Of a stretch of DNA of 64,000 nucleotides, positions 1-6,641 are shown piece after piece; positions within the stretch are counted from its first letter, which is position 1, and each line of letters opens with the position of its first letter. A program made the translations under genes and the position numbers. Source of the stretch: Brachybacterium sp. YJGR34 (lineage in GTDB: Bacteria > Actinomycetota > Actinomycetes > Actinomycetales > Dermabacteraceae). Location: positions 248,001 to 312,000 of the forward strand of contig NZ_PNFB01000002.1 of NCBI RefSeq assembly GCF_003347015.1. The letters run 5' to 3'. A model generated the notes under the pieces. The model had not been told where the DNA came from and made no database searches. It worked only from the letters and a program-made list of their open reading frames with translations.

Positions 1-2
1 TC

Positions 3-110
3 GATGACATCGGCGCGCTCGAGGAGATCATCGTCGACGCCGTCAGCAGCACCCTGCGCCGCACCTACCGTCGCGAGCCCGTGGTCATGGCCGTGGTGGT
101 CGACGCCTGA
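3..110 (+). CDS. 3' end of probable ribonuclease J
   Basis: Only the last 35 codons are present; the gene begins before the window and stops at TGA 108-110. The tail reads as an amphipathic helix (EEIIVDAVSSTLRRTYRR) followed by a short hydrophobic strand (VVMAVVVDA). This layout, a helix then a basic stretch then a final beta strand near the very C-terminus, is what I recall of actinobacterial RNase J, the metallo-beta-lactamase fold exo/endoribonuclease of RNA processing. No catalytic motif is visible here, so the call rests on tail resemblance alone. It converges on the SulP gene and shares the hairpin at 189-221 with it. Confidence 0.5.
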   Translation, partial: DDIGALEEIIVDAVSSTLRRTYRREPVVMAVVVDA

Positions 111-188
111 TCGACGAACTGGCGAGGAACGAGCCGGGAGGAGATCAGGCAGCAGGGAGAGCCTGAGCGGGGTCTCCCTGAAGCACAG

Positions 189-221
189 AACAGGCCGTGA
201 GCGCGACGCTCACGGCCTGTT
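189..221. terminator. Bidirectional intrinsic terminator hairpin
   Basis: A perfect 15-bp inverted repeat (189-203 with 207-221) around a 3-nt loop, AACAGGCCGTGAGCG and its complement. It lies between two convergent genes. There is no long T-tract, which is usual for high-GC actinobacterial terminators. Confidence 0.85.
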
Positions 222-247
222 CTGCATCCAGCGGTCGTCGGCGACCC

Positions 248-1798
248 TCAGTGCCCGTCGCCGAGCTTCCCGGAGAGGCGCTCGAGGCGCTCGAGGCTCG
301 CTCCGTCGAGGCCGACGATGCGGGCCTGCTTGCCGCGGGCGGCGTACTTGGACTGCACGGCATCCAGCGCGGCCACGGTGGAGGCGTCCCAGACGTCGGC
401 GGCGGTGAGGTCGACGACCACCACCTCCGGGTCGCCTGCGTAGTCGAACTGGTAGACGAGGTCGTTGCTGGAGGCCCAGAACAGCTCGCCGCGGACCGCG
501 TAGCGGCGGATGTCGATGGTGCCGTCGCCGTCGACGTCGGTCTCCCAGACCTTCTCGATGCGCACCATGTGCGCCACGCGCCGGGCGAAGAGCACCATCG
601 CGGCGAGGACGCCGAGCACCACGCCGATGGCGAGGTTGTGCGTGACCACGGTGGCGATGACGGTGACCAGCATGACCATGGTCTCCGACCACGGCATCAG
701 GCGCAGGGTCGAGGGGCGGATGCTGTGCCAGTCGAAGGTGCCGACGGAGACCATGATCATCACGGCGACCAGCGCCGCCATCGGGATCAGGCCCACGATG
801 TCGCCGAGCACGACGACCAGGATCAGCAGGAACACGCCGGCCAGGAACGTGGAGATGCGGGTGCGGGAGCCCGACTGCTTCACGTTGATCATCGTCTGGC
901 CGATCATGGCGCAGCCGCCCATGCCGCCGAAGAAGCCGGAGAGGACGTTGGCCACGCCCTGGCCCCAGGACTCGCGGGTCTTGTTGGAGTGGGTGTCGGT
1001 GATGTCGTCGACGAGCTTCGCCGTCATCAGCGACTCCATGAGGCCCACGAGTGCCATCGCCAGTGCGTAGGGCGCGATGATCTGCAGCGTCTCGAGGGTC
1101 AGCGGGACGTCGGGGATCAGCAGGGCGGGCAGCGAGTCGGGCAGCTCGCCCTGGTCGGAGACGTTCGGCAGGCTCCAGCCGGCAGCGACCACAGCGCCCG
1201 TGATCAGCACGATGGCGACCAGCGGCGAGGGGATCACCGTGGTCAGGCGGGGGAGCAGGACGATGATCGCCAGGCCCACGGCCACCAGCGGGTAGACGAT
1301 CCAGGGGATGTCCTCGCCGAACAGGTGGGGCAGCTGGGCGGTGAAGATGAGGATCGCCAGCGCGTTGACGAAGCCCGTCATGACGCTGCGGGGGATGAAG
1401 CGCATGAGCTTCGCGACCCCGAGCAGCGCCAGCACGATCTGGAGGAGTCCGGCGAGGATGACCGTGGCCAGGAAGTACTCGATCCCGTGCTCGGCCATGA
1501 CGGGCGCGATGACCAGGGCGACCGCGCCGGTCGCGGCCGAGATCATGGCCGGACGGCCGCCGACCACGGCGATCGTCACCGCCATCACGAAGGAGGAGAA
1601 CAGGCCCACCTGCGGGGGGACCCCCGCGAGGATGGAGAAGGAGATCGCCTCGGGGATGAGGGCGAGGGCGACGACGAGGCCGCCGAGGACCTCGGTCCGC
1701 AGGCGTCGGGGGCTGCGCAGGGCCGAGCGGACGGTGTCCGGGCGCTCCTGCGAGTGGGCGGGGGAGGTCTCCGCGGGCGCGGCAGACGTGGAGGGCAT
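248..1798 (-). CDS. SulP family inorganic anion transporter with STAS domain
   Basis: A 516-residue membrane transporter of the SulP (SLC26-like) family, which moves sulfate, bicarbonate or other anions, often with protons or sodium. About residues 45-400 form the hydrophobic core with typical SulP signatures ([19 protein letters not shown] near the N-terminus; [16 protein letters not shown] in the middle). The last about 110 residues form a cytoplasmic STAS domain ([15 protein letters not shown], then [14 protein letters not shown]). The ATG at 1798 has AAGGA five bases upstream; the frame stays open 23 codons further, but that stretch is Arg/Pro-rich and unlikely to be translated. It is a single-gene unit facing the partial RNase J gene. 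The substrate cannot be told from sequence. Confidence 0.93.
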   Translation of the reverse strand: MPSTSAAPAETSPAHSQERPDTVRSALRSPRRLRTEVLGGLVVALALIPEAISFSILAGVPPQVGLFSSFVMAVTIAVVGGRPAMISAATGAVALVIAPVMAEHGIEYFLATVILAGLLQIVLALLGVAKLMRFIPRSVMTGFVNALAILIFTAQLPHLFGEDIPWIVYPLVAVGLAIIVLLPRLTTVIPSPLVAIVLITGAVVAAGWSLPNVSDQGELPDSLPALLIPDVPLTLETLQIIAPYALAMALVGLMESLMTAKLVDDITDTHSNKTRESWGQGVANVLSGFFGGMGGCAMIGQTMINVKQSGSRTRISTFLAGVFLLILVVVLGDIVGLIPMAALVAVMIMVSVGTFDWHSIRPSTLRLMPWSETMVMLVTVIATVVTHNLAIGVVLGVLAAMVLFARRVAHMVRIEKVWETDVDGDGTIDIRRYAVRGELFWASSNDLVYQFDYAGDPEVVVVDLTAADVWDASTVAALDAVQSKYAARGKQARIVGLDGASLERLERLSGKLGDGH

Positions 1799-1941
1799 GA
1801 GGATCCTTGGGGAGTCTGGGCGGGCCTGCGGTCGCGGCGCTGACGGCGCGGAGGCCCCGATGGCCAACTGTCACGTTACGTGAAGGTTGGGTCGGGTGTG
1901 CAGTCCTCGGGACCTGGCTCACATCGCGGGACGCGCCGCGC

Positions 1942-2391
1942 TCAGCCCTCCGGCAGGTGGTCCTCGGTGCGCCGTCGGGCCGCGGCGGCGGCCTGCGCGG
2001 AGATCGCCTGCAGGCGGTCGAGGAACTCGTCGGCCATGGCGGCCCGCGCGGTGAGGTCCTCCCGGCGGCGTGCCGCCTCCGCCTCCAGGGCGCGCAGCTT
2101 CTCGAGGTCCTCCTCGCTCGCCTCCGGGCCCGTCACCACGTCGGTGAGGGCCAGCAGGTCGTGCATCTCCTGGAGGCTGAACGCGAGAGGCTTCATCCGG
2201 CGGATCAGCAGGAGCCGGCGGAGGTCCTCCTCGGTGTAGAGCCGGAAGCCGCCGGCGCTGCGCTGGGAGGGGCTGACCAGACCGATGTCGTCGTAGTGGC
2301 GCAGCGTGCGCTGACTGAGCCCCGTGCGCTCGGCGATCACGCCGATGTGCATCGTCTCGTGGCCGTCCCCGGTCTCGCTGTGCCCGTCCAT
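1942..2391 (-). CDS. MerR family transcriptional regulator
   Basis: A 149-residue regulator with an N-terminal MerR winged helix-turn-helix (residues 14-80: IGVIAERTGLSQRTLRHYDD, then GGFRLYTEEDL) and a C-terminal coiled coil (about 90-140) for dimerisation. MerR proteins usually bend and activate promoters of neighbouring genes. It follows the ACR3 exporter on the same strand after a 38-bp gap, so it is probably co-transcribed with it. The protein contains no cysteine, so it cannot bind arsenite or metal through thiols as ArsR or classic MerR do; it may regulate something else or sense a different ligand. The ATG at 2352 (residue 14) is an alternative start, and neither start has a strong ribosome binding site. 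Confidence 0.88.
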   Translation of the reverse strand: MDGHSETGDGHETMHIGVIAERTGLSQRTLRHYDDIGLVSPSQRSAGGFRLYTEEDLRRLLLIRRMKPLAFSLQEMHDLLALTDVVTGPEASEEDLEKLRALEAEAARRREDLTARAAMADEFLDRLQAISAQAAAAARRRTEDHLPEG

Positions 2392-2429
2392 CAGGCCAGT
2401 GTGCCCGAGCGGGCTGGGTGCCGAGCGGG

Positions 2430-3521
2430 TCAGCGGGTGGGGACGGTGGGGTCGCCGGGGAACAGGCGCCGCCCCATCGCGAGGGCGACGTAGACGAGCG
2501 CGACGAGCACGGGCACCTCGATGAGGGGGCCCACCACGCCGGCGAGCGCCTGACCGGAGGTCACCCCGAAGGTGCCGATGGCGACGGCGATGGCGAGCTC
2601 GAAGTTGTTGCCCGAGGCGGTGAAGGCGACGGTGGTGGACTTCGCGTAGTTCAGACCGATCGCGCGACCGAGCAGGAAGGAGCCCAGGAACATGACCACG
2701 AAGTAGACCAGCAGCGGCAGCGCGATCCGGGCGACGTCCCCCGGGGCGGCGAGGATCGCCTCGCCCTGCAGCGCGAACAGCAGCACGATGGTGAACAGCA
2801 GGCCGTACAGCGCCCACGGGCCCAGCTTCGGCAGGAAGGTCTCCTCGTACCAGGCGCGGCCCCGAGCCCGCTCTCCGAGCACACGGGTCAGGAAGCCGGC
2901 GACCAGGGGGATCCCGAGGAAGACCAGCACGCTGAGGACGATCGCGCCGATCGAGAACTCGGCGGAGGTGGTGGGCAGGCCCAGCCACGACGGCAGCGCC
3001 TGGAGGTAGAACCAGCCCAGGGCGCCGAAGGCGAGGACCTGGAAGACGGAGTTGATCGCGACCAGCACCGCGGCGGCCTCGCGGTCCCCGCAGGCGAGGT
3101 CGTTCCAGATGAGCACCATCGCGATGCACCGCGCGAGCCCGACGATGATCAGACCCGTCCGGTACTCCGGCAGATCGGCCAGGAAGATCCACGCCAGAGC
3201 GAACATCAGCGCCGGCCCGACCACCCAGTTCAGCACCAGCGAGGAGACCAGCAGACGCTTGTCCGCGCCGATGCGTCGGGTCTCGTCGTAGCGGACCTTG
3301 GCGAGCACCGGGTACATCATCACCAGCAGCCCGATCGCGATCGGCAGGGAGACGGAGCCGATGCTCACCGCCTCCAGCGCCGTGTCGATCCCGGGGACGA
3401 AGCGTCCCAGCAGCAGGCCCAGCAGCATGGCGGCCAGGATCCAGGCGGGGAGCCAACGGTCGAGGAAGGACATCTCCTTCATCACCTGTGGCTGCTCCAC
3501 GTCCTTCGTCGTCGTGCTCAT
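2430..3521 (-). CDS. acr3: ACR3 family arsenite efflux transporter
   Basis: A 363-residue membrane protein of the ACR3 (BASS superfamily) class, which expels arsenite using the proton motive force. About ten hydrophobic helices run from residue 25 to 350. The diagnostic ACR3 stretch ARCIAMVLIWNDLACGD carries Cys132, the conserved transport cysteine in helix 4, and GNNFELAIAVAIGTFGV is also typical. Length is normal for bacterial ACR3. It is transcribed from a near-consensus promoter at 3560-3588 and is followed by the merR gene. No arsR or arsC is seen nearby, so the resistance unit is minimal or regulated from elsewhere. Confidence 0.95.
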   Translation of the reverse strand: MSTTTKDVEQPQVMKEMSFLDRWLPAWILAAMLLGLLLGRFVPGIDTALEAVSIGSVSLPIAIGLLVMMYPVLAKVRYDETRRIGADKRLLVSSLVLNWVVGPALMFALAWIFLADLPEYRTGLIIVGLARCIAMVLIWNDLACGDREAAAVLVAINSVFQVLAFGALGWFYLQALPSWLGLPTTSAEFSIGAIVLSVLVFLGIPLVAGFLTRVLGERARGRAWYEETFLPKLGPWALYGLLFTIVLLFALQGEAILAAPGDVARIALPLLVYFVVMFLGSFLLGRAIGLNYAKSTTVAFTASGNNFELAIAVAIGTFGVTSGQALAGVVGPLIEVPVLVALVYVALAMGRRLFPGDPTVPTR

Positions 3522-3559
3522 CGGCCTGCAGAACCTTCCCTCGACGGATACCGGTCCGC

Positions 3560-3588
3560 ACGCTATGCGGCATATCGATGACTGTCAA
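3560..3588 (-). promoter_or_regulatory. Near-consensus promoter of acr3 with candidate operator
   Basis: Read on the minus strand: TTGACA (3588-3583), 17-bp spacer, TAGCGT (3565-3560), predicted start about 30 bp before the ATG. The spacer contains CATCGATATG (3580-3571), which is near-palindromic and AT-richer than its surroundings, a plausible repressor site. This is one of the few perfect -35 boxes in the window. The site assignment is inference. Confidence 0.65.
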
Positions 3589-3619
3589 TGCAGGGAGCGG
3601 CGCCTGCGATGATGCCCCT

Positions 3620-4543
3620 ATGGACCGACCGCTGCCCATCGACCTCCGCTTCCGCCGGCGCCTGCTGCACCAGGACTCCCGCACGGGGCCCTGGCTCGAG
3701 GCCGCCTCGGACCGGGCCGCGGAGGTCTGCCGGGAGTGGGGGCTCGCGACGGACGGCGCACCGCGCTTCGGCGGCACGAGCATCGTGCTGCCCGTGCGCA
3801 CCGCGGACGGCGAGGCGGCGGCGCTGAAGCTGGTCTCGCCGATCGCGGACGTGTCGCACGAGATCACGGCGCTGCGCCTGCTCGCCGGGCACGGGGTGCT
3901 CACGCTGCTGCGGGCCGATGCGGACCGGCGGGTCCTGCTGCTCGAACGGCTCGACGGTCCCGCGCTCTCGCAGGTCGAGGACCCGCGGCAGGCCGCGCGG
4001 ATCGCCGGGGGCGTGGCCCGCGAGATCGCGGGCGTCCCGGCTCCCGCCGACGCCCCGCGCCTCGCGGAGACCTCCCGGTCCTGGACCGAGGCCTTCCAGG
4101 CGCAGCATGGACGGGCGGTCGCCGCCGGGCTGCGGATCCCGGAGCGCGCCGGGGAGATCGCGGCCGAGATCATCGAGGATCTCGCCGAGGACACCTCGCG
4201 CACTCTCACCCACGGGGACCTGAGCCTCGAGAACGTGCTGCGCCGCGCGGACGGCAGCTGGGCGGCGATCGACCCCGGCCTGCTGTGCGGGCCCGTCGAG
4301 TACGAGGCCCACACCGTCGTGCGCAGCGTGCTGCCGGTGGCGCTGGCGGCGGAGGATCCGCGTGCGGAGCTGCGTGCCGTCGTCACCTCCTTCTGCGAGG
4401 CCGCAGGGGCCGATCTCGAGGTCGCCGAGAGGATCTCCTTCGCGCGGCTCGTGTCCTCCTACTACTGGGAGTCCCAGCATGCGGGGGACGCCTTCGACGT
4501 CGACCGCCTGCGCCGGACGGTCGAGCTCCTCGCCGACGGGTGA
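3620..4543 (+). CDS. APH(6)/hydroxyurea phosphotransferase-like kinase
   Basis: A 307-residue kinase of the aminoglycoside phosphotransferase fold. Visible motifs: a candidate ATP-binding lysine (Lys70 in AALKLV), the catalytic loop HGDLSLEN (His198, Asp200, Asn205) and the metal-binding Asp218 in AIDPG. AIDPGLLCGPVEYEA is the form found in the APH(6)/hydroxyurea phosphotransferase group (streptomycin 6-kinase relatives). Chromosomal members of this family often have no proven resistance role, so the substrate is open. The ATG at 3620 lies six bases after GATGAT, consistent with a leaderless transcript. Divergent from acr3. Confidence 0.85.
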   Translation: MDRPLPIDLRFRRRLLHQDSRTGPWLEAASDRAAEVCREWGLATDGAPRFGGTSIVLPVRTADGEAAALKLVSPIADVSHEITALRLLAGHGVLTLLRADADRRVLLLERLDGPALSQVEDPRQAARIAGGVAREIAGVPAPADAPRLAETSRSWTEAFQAQHGRAVAAGLRIPERAGEIAAEIIEDLAEDTSRTLTHGDLSLENVLRRADGSWAAIDPGLLCGPVEYEAHTVVRSVLPVALAAEDPRAELRAVVTSFCEAAGADLEVAERISFARLVSSYYWESQHAGDAFDVDRLRRTVELLADG

Positions 4544-4658
4544 CGGGGCCGACATCCCCGATCGCCGGTCGTGCGCGGTGCGCCGCGGCGGAGGGGGATC
4601 CGGTGCCCGATGCGCAAGGGGCCTTGTCGCCGCCACCGCGGCGGACCAGGGTGGCCTC

Positions 4659-5357
4659 ATGACGACATCTTCCGCGGCCGAGAACCGCACCGAGGACCAC
4701 GCCGGCCACGAGCACGCCGGCCACCACCGCGCCGCCGACCCGGCGGGCTTCTTCGAGCCCGCGTCCTGGGAGGAGCGCTACGCCGGCGACGGCAGCCACT
4801 GGAGCGGCTCCCCGAACCCGCAGCTGGTGGCGGAGGCCTCCGCGCTGACCCCGGGTACCGCGCTGGACATCGGCTGCGGGGAGGGGGCCGACGTCATCTG
4901 GCTCGCCCGGCACGGCTGGACCGCGACGGGCCTCGACTTCTCCGCGAACGGCCTCGCGCGCGCGGCCCGGCACGCGGCCGCCGCCGGGGTCGGCGATCGC
5001 GTCTCCTGGCAGCAGGCCGATGCGCGCACCTTCACCGCCGACGGGCCCGGTGTCGACCTCGTGACGAGCCACTACCTCCATCCGTCGGCCGGACGGATGC
5101 CCGAGGTGATCGAGCGCCTCGCGCGCGCCGTCGCCCCGGGCGGGCACCTGCTGGTGGTGGGTCATGCGCCGACGGCGGACCATCCGGCGCCGACGGGTGC
5201 GCACGAGCGGGCGATGTTCCGCGCCGAGGAGCTGCTGGACGCGGTGCCCGAGGACTTCGCGGTGATCGTCGCCGAGCAGCGTCCCCGCACCTCCGTGCGG
5301 GAGGGCCGCACGATCACGATGGAGGACTCGGTGCTGCTGCTGCGCCGTGAGGCCTGA
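4659..5357 (+). CDS. SAM-dependent class I methyltransferase with His-rich N-terminus
   Basis: A 232-residue soluble protein with the Rossmann methyltransferase core: motif I LDIGCGEGADVIWLA (residues 69-83), a later acidic pair in the adenosine-binding region, and APGGHLLVVGH in the second half. It resembles the TehB/thiopurine-type methyltransferases that act on small or metalloid substrates, but the acceptor is unknown. Residues 12-23 are unusually rich in histidine (His14, 17, 19, 22, 23), a possible metal-binding tail. The start ATG is chosen because upstream in-frame sequence is not protein-like. Its stop codon abuts the stop of the convergent VOC gene with no gap (TGATCA at 5355-5360). 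Confidence 0.88.
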   Translation: MTTSSAAENRTEDHAGHEHAGHHRAADPAGFFEPASWEERYAGDGSHWSGSPNPQLVAEASALTPGTALDIGCGEGADVIWLARHGWTATGLDFSANGLARAARHAAAAGVGDRVSWQQADARTFTADGPGVDLVTSHYLHPSAGRMPEVIERLARAVAPGGHLLVVGHAPTADHPAPTGAHERAMFRAEELLDAVPEDFAVIVAEQRPRTSVREGRTITMEDSVLLLRREA

Positions 5358-5819
5358 TCAGTCCAGGCAGAACTCGTTGCCCTCCGGGTCGGCCATGACG
5401 AGGAAGCCGATGCTGACCGGCGCCTCGGGCTCGAAGCGCTGCAGGCGCCGCGCGCCGAGCGCCACCAGCCGCTCGCCCTCCTGCTCGAGCGCGGCCATGC
5501 GCTCCTCGCCCCGCAGATCCGAGGCGGTGCGCACGTCGAGATGGAGCCGGTTCTTGGCGACCTTCTCCTCGGGGACCTGCTGGAAGAAGAGCCGCGGGCC
5601 CTTCCCCTCGGGGTCCTCGAGGGCGGAGGCGCTGTTGCGGCGCTCCTCGGGGACACCGCTGGCCTCGAGGAACTCGTCCCACGCGGCGAGCGGATCGGCA
5701 TCGGGGGCGAGATCGACCCCCGGCGGGCCGGGGTGCACGTAGCCCATCACCTCCTTCCAGAACCGGGAGAGGGCGCGGGGATCGCGGGCGTCGAAGGTGA
5801 TCTGGACCGTGGCGCTCAT
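5358..5819 (-). CDS. VOC (glyoxalase-like) family protein
   Basis: A 153-residue protein with one vicinal-oxygen-chelate fold repeat pair. The N-terminus (VQITFDARDPRALSRFWKEV) and the C-terminus (GFLVMADPEGNEFCLD) are typical of the PhnB/glyoxalase-like subfamily common in actinobacteria; an internal RLHLDV supplies the His found at the metal-binding strand. Such proteins serve as dioxygenases, isomerases or resistance proteins, and substrate cannot be assigned. Likely transcribed alone or after the cupin gene on the same strand, about 80 bp upstream. Confidence 0.85.
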   Translation of the reverse strand: MSATVQITFDARDPRALSRFWKEVMGYVHPGPPGVDLAPDADPLAAWDEFLEASGVPEERRNSASALEDPEGKGPRLFFQQVPEEKVAKNRLHLDVRTASDLRGEERMAALEQEGERLVALGARRLQRFEPEAPVSIGFLVMADPEGNEFCLD

Positions 5820-5899
5820 GCCGGGCTCCTTGCGGGGTGGGGTGACCGTGCTGACCGAAGCGTGGCATCCCGGGCGGTCAGATCCTGTCCTCGGAGTCG

Positions 5900-6316
5900 T
5901 CAGGCGGTGCCGGCCACCGCGTTCGCCCGGGCGAACTCCTCCTCGTCGACGGGCTCGAGCCAGATCACGGTCTCGCCGTCCCCATCGGCCTCCTGCATCG
6001 CGAGGTGGGACATCGGCGACCCGGCCACGGCGCCGTGCCAGTGCTCCTCCCGCGGCGGGATCCAGATCGTCCGGCCCGGCTCGAGCGTGAGGACCTCGCC
6101 CGCGCGTGTGACGACCAGGCCGAGGCCGATGCTGCCCACGAGGGTCTGGCCCGCGGGGTGCCAGTGCCAGTGCGTCCGGGCCCCGGGGCGGAAGTGCACG
6201 TGATTCATCGTCGCGCGGGAGCCGTCGCGGGGCGGGCGGACCACCTCGAGCTGCACATCACCGGTGAACGCGGCGTCCGGGCCGGCGGTGGTGTCGATCC
6301 GGGGGAGCTTCTCCAT
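5900..6316 (-). CDS. Cupin domain protein (metal-binding)
   Basis: A 138-residue single-domain cupin. Cupin motif 1 is visible as HFRPGARTHWHWHPAGQT (His41, 49, 51, 53) and motif 2 as PPREEHWHG (His92, His94), giving a full set of metal ligands. It resembles the YgjV/carboxymuconolactone-associated quercetinase-like cupins annotated in actinobacteria, but no pathway is evident. The ATG at 6316 has GGAGG six bases upstream. It may be co-transcribed with the VOC gene downstream. Confidence 0.9.
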   Translation of the reverse strand: MEKLPRIDTTAGPDAAFTGDVQLEVVRPPRDGSRATMNHVHFRPGARTHWHWHPAGQTLVGSIGLGLVVTRAGEVLTLEPGRTIWIPPREEHWHGAVAGSPMSHLAMQEADGDGETVIWLEPVDEEEFARANAVAGTA

Positions 6317-6478
6317 CGGTGCCTCCTTCGGCGGTGGGTGGTGCGCCGGTCCCATGAGATACCCGGAGGGCCGTGAGGGCAAGGGGCGGGCGGGGGAGCG
6401 GTGTGCGCGGCGTCGCCTCCGAGGGCCGGCGCCTCTCCTCCCCAAGAAATTTCCCGGGGCGTCGATGTGGAGGACGGA

Positions 6479-6514
6479 TTGTGGAGGAGAGGAGAGTTTT
6501 CCACACCGTGCAGG
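6479..6514 (+). repeat. Composite direct repeat, copy A
   Basis: TTGTGGAGGA (6479-6488), then TTTTCCACA (6497-6505), then GTGCAGG (6508-6514). The first two elements are inverted relative to each other (TGTGGA/TCCACA), so the unit could bind a dimer or form a hairpin. Confidence 0.7.
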
Positions 6515-6552
6515 TCATGCATGACTCCAGGTCGAGGCGGTAGATAATAGTG

Positions 6553-6605
6553 TTGTGGAGGAATCAGGGGCGCTCCGGCGAGGTTTTCCACAATGGTCGT
6601 GCAGG
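6553..6605 (+). repeat. Composite direct repeat, copy B
   Basis: The same three elements in the same order as copy A, TTGTGGAGGA (6553-6562), TTTTCCACA (6584-6592, extended by A) and GTGCAGG (6599-6605), but with a longer spacer. It lies just upstream of the HNH gene start. Confidence 0.7.
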
Positions 6606-6641
6606 GTTTCGAATCGGGTGGATCCGTGGGAGGATCGGAGC

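Larger units (their letters stand above)
6317..6641. other. 325-bp intergenic region with repeats and candidate promoter
   Basis: No convincing gene. It is locally less GC-rich than the rest of the window and carries two copies of a composite motif (see the repeat entries), a perfect 12-bp palindrome GTCATGCATGAC (6514-6525) and a -10-like TAGATAAT (6541-6548) oriented towards the HNH gene. It separates the divergent cupin and HNH genes. Confidence 0.7.

Noticed and set aside
197-1843. A 548-codon plus-strand frame opposite the SulP gene
   Set aside because: Shadow of SulP: His/Asp/Gly/Val-rich with no motif; the minus frame has clear SulP and STAS signatures.
6497-6592. TTTTCCACA repeats as DnaA boxes of an origin
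   Set aside because: No dnaA, dnaN or gyrase genes nearby, only two near-match boxes, and no AT-rich unwinding region.
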